Shown here: positions 13,601 to 22,879 of the stretch, piece after piece
Layout: every line of letters begins with the position of its first letter
Position numbering within the stretch: the stretch's first letter is position 1
NCBI GenBank assembly: GCA_963971225.1
Contig: OZ020267.1
Location: 55,445,590 to 55,509,589, forward strand
Direction: 5' to 3'
DNA: 64,000 nt
Source: Melieria omissa
Lineage: Eukaryota; Arthropoda; Insecta; Diptera; Ulidiidae
The notes under the pieces: model-generated
Database searches by the model: none
What the model was told of the DNA's origin: nothing
The model's input: the letters and a program-made list of their open reading frames with translations, nothing else
Made by a program: the position numbers and the translations under genes

Positions 13601-16600
13601 AAAGATACACAACAGGGTGTTCACGTTCACGAGCCTTCAAGAATTGTTTACGTTTTAGAGCATTCAATAGGAAAAAAGTGTTCACGTAATCGAGTGTTCA
13701 CGTTTTCGCGAGTGCACTGTATTTTAATGAAAATCTAGTGGTTTGATTTAAATGTTTTTTGAATAAATAATTTTTTGATATTTACATTTAAAAAATACTA
13801 AAAAAATATTTTTTTAAATTTGCATTTGCATGAAATTTCAAAAGTTCAGACAACTTTACATTATACAAAAATTTGATTGCATTGTTTAATATTTGATTTG
13901 GTACCAAATAGAGACGCTGGAAAAAAATTGGTTTAAGCCATTGTTTAATAAAAATAGTTTGTTTTTGGTAATAACAAGAAAATCATTTTTCTCTTAATAC
14001 GCTATCAATTGTAATAGCTCAGTCTTTTCTACCACTAAGAGATCTTAAAGACGCCCAGGGTCTATGTTTTCTATCTTCTTCCTTATAGCAAAAGATGCCT
14101 CTGTGCTCATATAACTTTATCAAAAACATTCATCATACGTTCATCATCTCTTCAAGGTAAGCGGAAAGACTGTAGACCAATAGTCAGAAGAAGGGCACAG
14201 TAGATCAATCCTGGTCTCAGTGCAGTTTACCCTAATCAATTCAATTAGTCAGAAGAAGAACTCACTCGACATATTACATGACGTCGAATTGTTTGCATTA
14301 CTTTTATTCCAAGTTCGTTTGTCCAATTTTGTAATGCAGCATTCATATTTTCCTTGGATATGATTGTTCACATTTTGTTGGAAGGTTTTTTTTTTCAACT
14401 TTTAACAAATTTTAAGGCTTTTTCTTTTCGACGAATCAACGTACAGAGTGAAAACCTCTCCTATTTGGCCTCTTGAGCCAAAACATTGCCTTGGTTCATG
14501 GCTTTTCAAGGAATGATTTAATTTTATGACACAGTAAAAACTACAAATTTATTACTGTTATTATTTACTTATTATTTGAAAGAAAAACCCCAGAAGTTTG
14601 ATTGCAAGATTCAACAATTTCTGCATCGTTGCTGAATATTGCTTGTTGGAACTGATTGGGCGGTGGAACAGCAAAATTCATTGAACTTGACTAATATTGA
14701 GGGTATGTAATGTGAACCTTTAGGTTTTATTATATATTACTAAAAAATATTACATCGAAGTATTATAAATACGTCGCAAAAAATCTACTACAATACAAAT
14801 TAATCAAATATCGCGACAGCAAATGTTTAGATAATGTCAATGAAGTCTTAAAGAAACCAAGCATCAAAATCTTTACATACATAAGAGTTCTTTAAAAAAA
14901 GTCACTTTTCATATTTCACCGTCAATTTTTTTGTTAACTTGGCATCCAAGTCCCTAACACATGTTGACGACAATGGCTTCACTGATTTTATTTTTCAGTT
15001 GTCTTTTATAATTACCAATAACAACAACTAAACTTTGTTTATATCAAATTGCAAAGGAGAACTACGAGAAATTCGCAATACACAATAAAACGCCAACAAA
15101 TTAAAACAATAATCAACAGTTGAAATTTATGCGCTTCGTTTAAACAAAATAATATACGAGTTTTGTTATTGGCGAACTAAAACAACAGTGTGGAAAGTAA
15201 ACACATAATAATTGGAATAAACAATGGTTATGGAAAAGTATTTATGTGTAGATCAAAAGCAAAGCATGAATGAATGATGAGAAAAGCAGCAGTTATGGCA
15301 TTAAATTTTGCACAGTAAGAATTTACTATAATTAGATTCTAATAAAGGAAAAACTTATATAGCGCGAATCGAAAAGTATTTCGAAAATATTTTCGTCGAG
15401 GAATTTGTTTAAATATTAAATGAAATTGAATGGTTTGAAATTGTATTTAAATTTACTTAATTGTGATTTTCAAAATTTAAAGAAATACTAAAGAGTTAAA
15501 AACAATGCAAAATACAAATTCAAACATTTTTAATGGTGTGAAATTGTACTTTGATTCACTTAATTGTGGATTTAAAAATTAAAAGAAACACTAATCCGTT
15601 AAAAAATGCAAATAATAATAATAAAATAATAAAATAATAATAATAAAATAATAATAATAAAATAATAAAAATAAAATAATAATAATAAATCATGAAAAAT
15701 ATTTATAAATTAAGTTGTTCAATTTTTGTTTTCAAGATATGTATTTTTTTATTTAAGGAATTTTGAGAAATTTCAAAATTTAAAAAAATTTTTATATATG
15801 AAAATTCCGTTAAAAATAGAAAATATATATTTAAAAATTTATAAAATATATTTACAAAATTTGTTTATGTTTTTTTTTAATCTTAACCCTTTCGGGACGG
15901 AGTTTAATTTTGAAATCCAAAATACTCTCAGTAAAAATATTCTCATACTATGATCGTTGGGGTTAGAAAATTATATTGAATGCCCACAAATTGTGAAATC
16001 ATCCTTTTATGTGGGAACACCGAAAACGAAAAAATATTTTACGTAGGTCGGAAGATTTGAATAATTGTTTTGAGGGGTGTTAAAAACTTGCTGGGACGTA
16101 TTATCCCAGTAGTCCCGAAAGGGTTAATTATTCTATTTAAGGGATTTTGAGAAATATTAAATGAAATTAAATGCTGAAATTTTACATTTAAAAATCCATA
16201 AATTCCATATAGTATGTAATACTTCTATATTGACAGCAAGCTGAAGGTACATTCGCCAACATCACAGTACAGCAATAGTGAAATGTGAGCGAGAAAGCGT
16301 ATAAACGAATGTACCTTGACAGCTGTCAAAAGTGGCAAAAAGTCAGGTGCGTTCAAGCGGGAAAAAAATTGACTGGAAAAAAATAAATATTTGTCGAAAT
16401 TAACTGAAATTTTTTAAACCGCCCCTGGAGCAGTTTGACAGTTGTTCATGTGTAGAAGTGCTCATGTATACACGTAAAAAAATACATTCACAAAATTTCG
16501 TGTTTTCTGTCTCATCGCTTGTCTCCCTTTGGTTTCCGAATGAAAACACGTTGTCAAGATAGGTTGCTGCCAATATAGAAGTATTAGATATATGATAAAT

Positions 16601-19600
16601 TCCAAAATTGAAAAAAAATTTACAAATTTAAATACTGTTTAAAAAATGGAAAATATAAATTGAAAAAAAAATATAAAACATATTTATATATTTAGTTGTT
16701 TAACTTTTGTTTTTAAAATATTATTTTATTTAAGGAATGTTCCGAAATATTAAATGAAATTGAATGTACTAAAATTTAAAAATCCATAAATTAAAAGAAA
16801 TGTTTATAAATCAAACTGAGAAAAGAAAAGAAAATTGGAAATTAAAAATTTTAAAAATTATAAAATATTAAATTATAAAATTTATAAATATAATTGAGTT
16901 GTTTTACGAATTTAAGGATTTTGTTTAAATATTAAACAAACTTTAATGGTTTTAAATTGTACCTACTAAAATTTCAAATTCAATAATTTTCCAAATTCAA
17001 AAGAAATATGTATAAATAAAATAAAAAAAAATGCAAAACAAAAATTTTTTGAAATATAAAAAATATTTCTAAATTCAGTTGCTTAATTTTTGTGTTTGAA
17101 TATGAAATATTTTATTCAAAGAAATTTTTTAAATAAGAAATGAATTTGAATGCTTCAAATTGTACTAAAATGTTAAATTCCATAATTTTGGAAATTTAAA
17201 AGAAACATTTATAAATGAAACTATTTAAAAAATATGCAAAATGTATAGGGTGTTTTTTTTAGAGGTATAGAACTTCGAATTGAAATAAAACACAAGAAAA
17301 TCGTTTTAATGTCCATCAATTTGGCTTTATTGGAAGGATAATTTTATGCCAGTAATGTTTAAATATGATTTCGGGCATGTGGCCGCCGCGGCTGGCTCGA
17401 ATAAAGCCAATTCTACAGGTCCAATTTTTAAAGTTGATGGACAAAGCTCCAATTGCTGTGCACGGTGGCGAATCGATTCATTCGGGTCCTCTTCAACATT
17501 TTGCTCTACAGCGGCAATTGTTTCTTCGGTGCGCACTGTTCGACGTCTCTGCGGATGCGTATTATCACATAGAGTAAACGTAGTGCGAAAACGACCCATG
17601 GTTAACCGATGGATGGACCGATTTTGCTCTGATGGACGATTATGTCGACCATAAAATGGACGGAGCTTGCGGTAAACTTCGCGAACTGAACCATTATTTT
17701 CGAAATAAATTTGCACGATTTGCATGTGTTGTTCTTTTGTCAACCTGTTCATGATGAAATGGCAAACCAAACTGAACATAAATGACATTAGAGTTGCCAG
17801 ATTTGACCACAAAATGCCAGTTTTATCTCTATTCGAAAAACAAACCTCTAAAAAAAACACCCTATATATGTTTTTAAATATAAAAAATAATTAGAAATTA
17901 AGCTGTATTTAAAAATATTAAATATTTTATTTAAGGAATTTTGCAAAATATTAAATGAAATTGAATGGTTTAAAATTGTACTAAAATTTAAAATTCCCTA
18001 ATTTTGTAAAATTTTAAATGTTTATAAACGTTTCAAAAAAATTTGCAAAATACAAAAATAAAAAATTTATTTCAGTGGTTTAATGTTTGTTTTTCCTCAT
18101 TTGACAAAACTATAATGACTAAAAAAAATATTCATGTGTAGATGGTTTTTGCTTTATTCGGACGTCTTCATGATTACGTTAAAAAAAATACGTCATCGTA
18201 GATTTACTAAGGTGGAACTATTTAAGCACAATTAAAATTGTACACAAATATTAAATTACCACAGCTATGATCGTGTAAGGAATTGATTGGTGTGCGATCA
18301 TAATTATGTGGTGAAAATGGGGCATGGACAGCAAACGATAATATATATAATCGTGAGAATAACTAAATTAAATCACCAATCCGGATGCTGATCGTGTAGA
18401 GAACTACTAAATGATCACGACTACGATTATGATCGTGGAAGGAACTAGTTTGTGTCGTATCGTATCCGAAAAGTTGGCTATAGAGAGCCAAAAAGAAAAC
18501 ACTAAGTCACCAATACGGACGCTGATCGTGTAAGAAACTGGTTCGTGCACAGTATTACGATCGGATACAAAAAATACTAATTGGCCAACTACCGTATGAT
18601 TGCTGGGATAGGATAGGATAGGATACGGAATTGGTTAGTGCACAACTATAATCGATTCTAATATAGAATGACTTTATAAAAAGTGATATTCTATCTACAA
18701 AAAACTTGATTGACTAATTTACATAAAACCATCTTTAATGACAACTGGTCAAGTGTTCGAGTTGCGGCATTTGAATTATCTCTAAAATGTTCCAATTGAA
18801 AAGTTACACTTGAGTGCGATGCACTCGAAGCTAAAGAATGCAAAAACATAGTTGCTGGTCGTTTGCCATTTTATGGAGCATGTGGCATGTGGCACAATGC
18901 AGTACACATACAAAGATAGTAAAGGCGATAATAATAAGAAGCCAAGCATCTTGGACACACCTACTTTCTCTTATCCAAGACGGATGCGGCCAATTGAACG
19001 CACTTGCATACCACAACAACAACGGCGACCACTATGCAGTCAAATCAAATTTGTGGCATGTCAGAAAAGAGGAAAACTAGTTATGAAATGATAAAAATAG
19101 ATATAAGAGCCACAAACGCCTCTCTGCATGACAAACTGAATGGATAAATTTAATTTATACAAGTGTCTCGTTACATGTATGTATGCATGGGGTGTGTGTG
19201 TGTGGGTGTGTGCTAGGTAGGGGGGCCAGAGGTATTTTTGTGCAATAATGCAAGTGCCGCGTGTACAAATGCGTAGCAATTTCTATTTCTAGCCGAAGCA
19301 ACTAATCCAAATTATAATTCTACAAGAAACACTCAAATATACAAATATACAAATACACGCACACACATACGCATACCAATTGAGGATATGCGTGCATGTG
19401 AGTATGCAATATAATTGTGCAATGTATATATATTTACTTTGCTCGGAGCTGCGTGTGGTCGATGGAGATCTACTTGTGCGCAGACTGCTTCCGCTCTTTA
19501 GCGCAATTGCCGCTGTTATGGTCGGCGATGCAATTGACGTTGCGGTCGGCGTTGTTGACAATGACGACAATGGGGTAGTACTACCAGCAGTTGCTGACGC

Positions 19601-19618
19601 TACGTTTAACGTGTCCAT
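7568..19618 (-). CDS. Dmtn: Dmtn/TMCC-family gene, whole coding region (12 exons)
   Basis: Orthologue of fly dementin (Dmtn), the counterpart of vertebrate TMCC1/2/3. Joined exons (minus strand, 5' to 3'): 19438-19618, 11913-12365, 11582-11770, 10773-10837, 10489-10658, 10242-10369, 9954-10140, 9765-9885, 8188-8292, 8008-8121, 7755-7930, 7568-7694. Every junction is GT-AG and phase-consistent, giving 671 residues; starting instead at the ATG at 12381 gives 616. Family landmarks seen: [33 protein letters not shown], the [19 protein letters not shown] block, two coiled-coil exons, and a C-terminal pair of membrane segments (about residues 601-625 and 633-648) separated by a short KTRVR loop. 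In the known family, TMCC1 acts at ER-endosome contacts, and TMCC2/dementin is linked to amyloid-precursor-protein biology. ER location here is inferred. The first exon is less certain than the rest. Confidence 0.9.
7755..7930 (-). CDS. Dmtn: Dmtn exon: first membrane segment
   Basis: The acceptor is TGTTAG, the donor is AAG|GTACGT. Encodes [19 protein letters not shown], then a hydrophobic stretch of about 25 residues containing [18 protein letters not shown] and ending MPFLKTR. The hydrophobic run marks the first of two ER membrane segments. Confidence 0.93.
8008..8121 (-). CDS. Dmtn: Dmtn exon: coiled coil ending LENCQTR
   Basis: 38 codons, phase 0 on both sides; acceptor TTCCGCAG, donor CGG|GTAAGG. 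Encodes [20 protein letters not shown] then [18 protein letters not shown]. The L.E.L..CQTR ending is a family hallmark just before the membrane segments. Confidence 0.92.
8188..8292 (-). CDS. Dmtn: Dmtn exon: coiled coil [20 protein letters not shown]
   Basis: Exactly 35 codons, phase 0 on both sides; acceptor ATTTAG, donor CAG|GTGCGT. Encodes [19 protein letters not shown] then [16 protein letters not shown], which matches the LE.ERYR.E.LEEQ coiled-coil region of TMCC proteins. Confidence 0.92.
8430..8901 (+). mobile_element. Retroposon in a Dmtn intron, perfect 11-bp TSD
   Basis: 472-bp insertion flanked by ATGAACGAGTC at 8419-8429 and 8902-8912. The 3' end is A-rich (GGAACAAAAAATA), as expected of target-primed retroposition on the plus strand, antisense to Dmtn. 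Closely related to the copy at about 19950-20478, which has extra sequence at its 5' end. Short minus-strand open frames inside both copies are incidental. Confidence 0.75.
9564..9700. repeat. Tandem duplication, period about 82 bp
   Basis: AGTCAAGGACTCAGT starts at 9564 and again at 9646, followed both times by CAGCTAATG and TCAAATCTAATG. A more diverged third copy may lie near 9350. It sits inside a Dmtn intron. Confidence 0.65.
9765..9885 (-). CDS. Dmtn: Dmtn exon: [20 protein letters not shown] coiled coil
   Basis: The acceptor is GATTAG, the donor is GAG|GTGAGT. Encodes [20 protein letters not shown] then [20 protein letters not shown], a heptad-like coiled coil. Confidence 0.9.
9954..10140 (-). 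CDS. Dmtn: Dmtn exon: Ser/Gly/Asn-rich linker
   Basis: The acceptor is TTTGCAG at 10141, the donor is GG|GTATGG. Encodes [19 protein letters not shown], then a Gly/Ser-rich stretch and [16 protein letters not shown]. It is poorly conserved in the family but frame and phase connect its neighbours. Confidence 0.85.
10242..10369 (-). CDS. Dmtn: Dmtn exon: conserved [20 protein letters not shown] block
   Basis: The acceptor is CTCTAG, the donor is G|GTAGGT. Encodes [20 protein letters not shown] followed by [20 protein letters not shown]. This is the near-invariant middle block of TMCC proteins. Confidence 0.93.
10489..10658 (-). CDS. Dmtn: Dmtn exon: coiled-coil and LRDVGQGLR motif
   Basis: The acceptor follows a run of ten T (minus strand), the donor is AG|GTAAGC. 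Encodes [35 protein letters not shown] and [13 protein letters not shown]. The [10 protein letters not shown] and LRD..QGL blocks are the most diagnostic of the TMCC family. Confidence 0.93.
10773..10837 (-). CDS. Dmtn: Dmtn exon: [22 protein letters not shown]
   Basis: A 65-nt exon with acceptor CTTGCAG and donor AAG|GTATGA. It encodes a helical segment in the same position as the equivalent TMCC segment. It is too short to be seen by ORF length alone and was found through the splice sites and frame continuity. Confidence 0.85.
11582..11770 (-). CDS. Dmtn: Dmtn exon: Ser/His-rich linker and first helix
   Basis: 63 codons, acceptor ACACAG at 11771-11776, donor G|GTGAGT. Encodes [16 protein letters not shown], a basic [14 protein letters not shown] stretch and [20 protein letters not shown], which matches the start of the family's conserved TMCC region. 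Confidence 0.9.
11913..12365 (-). CDS. Dmtn: Dmtn exon: low-complexity N-terminal region
   Basis: Encodes about 151 residues: [16 protein letters not shown], then Gly/Thr/Ala-rich sequence, an Arg-rich [19 protein letters not shown] stretch and another Gly-rich run ending EDSRLSG. The donor is CAG|GTGCGC at 11912. GC content is much higher than in the surrounding intron, typical of a coding island. In frame, the ORF also extends to an ATG at 12381 that is immediately preceded by an in-frame TGA, so that ATG could start a shorter isoform of 616 residues. Confidence 0.85.
12600..12672. repeat. CGTTG/CGTG-type microsatellite
   Basis: Interrupted runs of GTTGC, GTTAC, CGTG and CGTA units just upstream of the 12.4 kb Dmtn exon, within the first coding intron. 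Confidence 0.7.
13279..13378. mobile_element. Palindromic 100-bp MITE, TA target site
   Basis: TA at 13277-13278 and 13379-13380. The ends share CAGTCGTGTCTGG.TATAGTGAAC (24 bp, one mismatch). Internal copies of CTCGATA.TGTGAACA fill the centre. Resembles pogo/Tigger-type non-autonomous elements. Confidence 0.75.
13399..13719. mobile_element. Second pogo-like MITE, 321 bp
   Basis: TA at 13397-13398 and 13720-13721. The ends share CAGTGCACTCGCGA.AACGTGAAC (one mismatch). Several subterminal GTTCACGT...CGAG motifs are repeated in both orientations. Only 20 bp separate it from the 100-bp element. Confidence 0.75.
13722..15607. other. Probable Dmtn intron, nothing recognised
   Basis: AT-rich, no repeats or frames of note between the pogo-like MITEs and the AAT microsatellite. 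Confidence 0.5.
15608..15690. repeat. (AAT)n-type microsatellite
   Basis: Runs of AAT broken by AAAT units. Confidence 0.8.
15887..16123. mobile_element. TTAA-flanked MITE (piggyBac-like), 237 bp
   Basis: TTAA at 15883-15886 and 16124-16127; 12-bp perfect inverted ends CCCTTTCGGGAC. The palindrome-like CTGGGACGTATTATCCCAG at 16091-16109 lies 14 bp from the right end. Confidence 0.75.
16217..16586. mobile_element. TIR element with nested inverted repeat, about 370 bp
   Basis: 23-bp inverted ends starting TAATACTTCTATATTG (one mismatch) at 16217-16239 and 16564-16586. Inside, AAGGTACATTCG and its reverse complement form a second, smaller inverted pair at about 16254 and 16308. Superfamily unknown. 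Confidence 0.6.
17248..17862 (-). mobile_element. Internally deleted Tc1/mariner-type element, 615 bp
   Basis: TA at 17246-17247 and 17863-17864; perfect 18-bp inverted ends GGGTGTTTTTTTTAGAGG. The minus-strand frame has the transposase N-terminus ([20 protein letters not shown], then [36 protein letters not shown]). It then jumps straight to the family's C-terminal tail [12 protein letters not shown] in another frame. The whole catalytic region is missing, so this copy cannot be autonomous. The N-terminal helix-turn-helix is largely readable. Confidence 0.8.
18253..18650. repeat. Degenerate tandem repeat, period about 120-135 bp
   Basis: TGATCGTGTA..GAA recurs; TCACCAAT.CGGA.GCTGATC occurs at 18372 and 18507. 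Units are diverged and irregular. No coding. Confidence 0.4.
19438..19618 (-). CDS. Dmtn: Dmtn probable 5'-most coding exon
   Basis: Open frame of 60 codons from an ATG at 19618 with A at -3 (context TTGAAAATGGAC). The peptide is rich in Ser, Thr and Ala (starts [12 protein letters not shown], ends STTRSSEQ). It ends in phase 1 at a GTAAAT donor, which matches the phase-1 acceptor at 12365, and joining restores the Dmtn frame without a stop. A strong acceptor (pyrimidine run then TTTACAG) lies at 19757, so this is an internal exon with 139 nt of 5' leader. No conserved domain is present, so homology is not proven. The alternative is an N-terminus starting at the ATG at 12381. Confidence 0.5.
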
Positions 19619-19757
19619 TTTCAATGCATAGCAAGGTAGTTGAGCATTTTTCGGCAATGGATTTGCCAGAGCGTGGCAAGTTGACGCGTTTCAGCAAGCA
19701 GGCAACGCCATGGACGGGACAGCAAGCAAACAGGCGTAATTTAGCTGATGGGATGAA
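19619..19757 (-). other. 5' leader part of the upstream Dmtn exon
   Basis: Lies between a consensus acceptor (TTTTTGACTTCTTTACAG, first exonic base at 19757) and the proposed start codon. It contains short upstream ATGs that terminate before the main start, for example one reading MLNYLAMH then stop. This implies at least one further non-coding exon upstream, at higher coordinates. Confidence 0.4.
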
Positions 19758-19949
19758 CTGTAAAGAAGTCAAAAAGAGGTAAATTGGTCAATGATATTGC
19801 AGATAGAGTATCAAAAAATAAATATATAAAATAAAACAAATATATGCTATTATTAGTTGAATCAAAACTTGTTGTAAAAAAATGGTTCAAAGACATTTAT
19901 TACGTATTGGGGGCAGAGATAATAGATTTTGGGGACTAAGCAGCAAGCA

Positions 19950-20478
19950 GCAAGACTGTCATCCCAGAAGTCGTGGGTTCAGCTCCCGCCGTGTGCACGG
20001 TCCCCGCACTTTTCCAACCAATTTTTCCGATTTTTCTTGTTCTCTAAATGTTCCTAAAAACCCTGCAACATATCCAAGTTCATTGATTCCCAACCCAATT
20101 ATTCCTATTCCACACACTTCCACGCAATAGTACGCGCAATTATGCGCTGCGCGGCTGATAAAAGCAAACAAATAAACAGTTAGACACGGCGCACGAGCGA
20201 CATCTGCAAGGGAAAGCGAACAACTGCGAAAACAGCGCACCAAATTGATCTAGCGAGGTCTCCAACCATTCTGCTGTAACCTCCTCACAACAGATGGCGC
20301 TACGAGCGGAGACGATGTTCCTGAGCGGCGTTAGATGGCACCATCACTTAGGACTACCTGCGGCAGGCCAATCACCTACCTTGGCAGAACAAAACAACTG
20401 ATTAACGAAACCAACACAAGACTGTCTTGTGGAGGCCCTATGCTCCAGAGAGGAGTGAACACGGAATAAAAAACGAAA
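19950..20478 (+). mobile_element. Second copy of the intron retroposon, with tRNA-like head
   Basis: From about 20015 it matches 8434-8901 almost throughout. Upstream it carries GTGGGTTCAGCTCCCG, which fits a polymerase III B box, so the family may be a tRNA-derived SINE with a long body. An A-rich tail (GGAATAAAAAACG) follows. No target-site duplication was found. Confidence 0.6.
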
Positions 20479-20704
20479 AGAGATTTTAGGGGTAAAATTT
20501 TGGCGACTTGAAAATTAACTAAAAAAGAAATATCATCCCATATGTGGGACATCGTATCGGAAAGGGTCAATAAGTATTTTCAGTTTTTGAATTATACTTC
20601 ATTTGGCTTTCAAATAAACTAGCAGGGTCCCGCGGCATTGCACGCAAGTTAAAGTCAATGGGAGTAATAACTTAAGTTTGTTCATACAACACGGTATGGG
20701 CGCT

Positions 20705-21240
20705 GCCACGCCCCTTTTATGCATGGCTAATCTAATCCTTCAGTAGAAGAGTGTGACCCAGTTTCATTGAGATGCGACCTACAGCTCCAAAGTTACGAGG
20801 AAAATTTGACTCACAAAATATTTGCCACTCCCCTTCCAACGTTTAGAAACTTTTACCATTAGAATGACACATTTATGGGACTATGGTATAAAAAATTTCA
20901 ATGCTATTCGACTTAGTATTCCGAAGCTATTCCACATTAAAAATTTGGGTTGTATGGGCAGTGCCATGCCTCCTCGTCCAATACCCACCCATGTCATGTC
21001 TAAATTGTAAATCTGTACCAAATGTCATTGATGTATGATCTGTAGTTCCGAAGATATTCAAAACATTTGGGTCGCATGAAAAGTGCCACGCCCCTTGTTC
21101 AACGCTTATGAAATTTTACCAGTGAAATGACACATCTAAACGGTACCTTGGCTCTGTACCAAATTTCAATGCTGTCTGACCTATAATTCCGAAGATATTT
21201 CATATTAAAAATTTATGTTGTATGGGAGGTGCCATGCCCA
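20705..21240. repeat. Degenerate tandem repeat with GCCACGCCCC motif
   Basis: GCCA.(G/T)CC.C motifs at 20705, 20824, 20963, 21085 and 21231 (spacings 119, 139, 122, 146). They are linked by recurring phrases such as TACCAAAT.TCA, TTCCGAAGATATT and GTATGGG. Fly interspersed repeat; origin unknown. Confidence 0.55.
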
Positions 21241-22489
21241 ACTGTCGAAGAGTATTTACACTATGTGGTTTACCGAGATTTAGTCAAAACAAACATTTCA
21301 TGAAAGAATCAGCTCGATCGGCTTTCAAGTTTTTGAGTTTAAGTGTCGTGTGACCATCGAACAAACAAAGAGACATTCATGTTTTTTATCGATTTCAAGT
21401 TTTTCTTTGAAAATGCCATGCAATAAAATTTTAAAAGACTACAATGAATTCATTTTGACTCCGGTGGACTTTCTAGTATTAAAAATATTCATACATCCAT
21501 TGCAAAAATTTGCATATAAATATGATATCATATTTAAGCTGCCAATTTGGATTTTGGAATATCCGACTATATAATTGTATTCAACCAAAGCCAACCAAAA
21601 ATTCCGCAAAAGTTATACAAAAACATGTCAGGACAAGCTAGCTCGCCCTCCCGCATACGGAAACCACTTCATTTGGACGAGTTAACTCGGAATCGTGCGC
21701 AGAAGGAGTTAAAGAAAAACTTAAAGCCTCAACAAAATATTTCACGCCCCTCCCAGTGTCCGGTGTTCATGCACTTTCCACTTTCACAACAACAAATACA
21801 CAACACACTGTTCACTCAAAGGACATTGTTGAGAGTTTGGCAAATTTCACTCTTCAACTATTGACGCACCAGAAATGCCAATCAGCGGTGCGGCACCTGC
21901 CGTCTCACAGGTCCGCTTGCACTTGACGCACCGCATCAAAACTAATTGCTTCCAATTGAAGTGGAGCACAGCGTACGACACAAAAACAACAACGCCAGGC
22001 AGCCGTCAAAAAGTAAGTCAAATGAAAACAACAGCAACAATTGCCACTTGAAATTTACATAAACAAGAAGTTATGTGTACTTGGGGCAAATTCCAAAGGT
22101 GAATCACCCGGCCGCACACGCTGAAGCGGCGAAATTGTGGAGCGGAAGATGATAAGGCAGACGAACAGTCGAAATGCTAACCCATCAATCATCACGCTGC
22201 CTATCGCACAAAGTACGCAAATGACAGTTTGTGGACAACGCGAAGATGCGGCGGAAAGTGACACAATCGCACAGTGTGCAGAAAGCGCAACGCCCAATGC
22301 TGATTGTATGAGATTTGCCGAACTGTGTAAGCTGCGTTGTCCGGCACTAACCAGCCGCGGAACGCTGACACTATTCCATTCGTCAGTACGCAAGCGTTTT
22401 TCAGTTTTCATTTTTATTGATAACAACAATGGGCATAATTGAATAAATAAATAAATATTTGCATTTGTCGCGCACAAAATGAATCTTAC

Positions 22490-22800
22490 TTCCTCTCCAG
22501 TGGCAACGACGCACGCGGTGCTAAGCGCTGCCGTCGCCGTTGTCCGCTGTGCGCTGAATACGAATTGGCGTAATTCGACTGACTAATGGGTGACGAGGTG
22601 ACGCGGTGCTGAGGTGAGCGGCTTGCACGCTCTGCGTTCGTATGCAGTTGTAGACACACGCGGCGTGACAAGTGCTCGAAACGGATGCCAAGCCTCGTTG
22701 CGCGTGAATTTTACATCATTCGGATTTTGGGACACATAGCCCGTTGTGTAGGTGAGAGTGTGAACAGTGGGCATTTTGACATGTGTGTCAAATTAAGGGT
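22490..22800 (-). other. Possible non-coding or partly coding exon with donor at 22489
   Basis: A GC-rich island on the minus strand ends GAGAGGAA|GTAAGATT, a good donor. A 63-codon frame (MPTVHTLTYTTGYVSQ...) with A at -3 starts at 22774 but terminates before the donor. It could be a 5' leader exon for Dmtn, whose next exon has its acceptor at 19757. Evidence is limited to the splice signal. Confidence 0.2.
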
Positions 22801-22879
22801 TCAAGGTTGAGTGATAAGTGACATTTTAATAAAGAAAATTAAATTTAATGATTAAATGTGTTGAGGCTAAAAATTGTTA

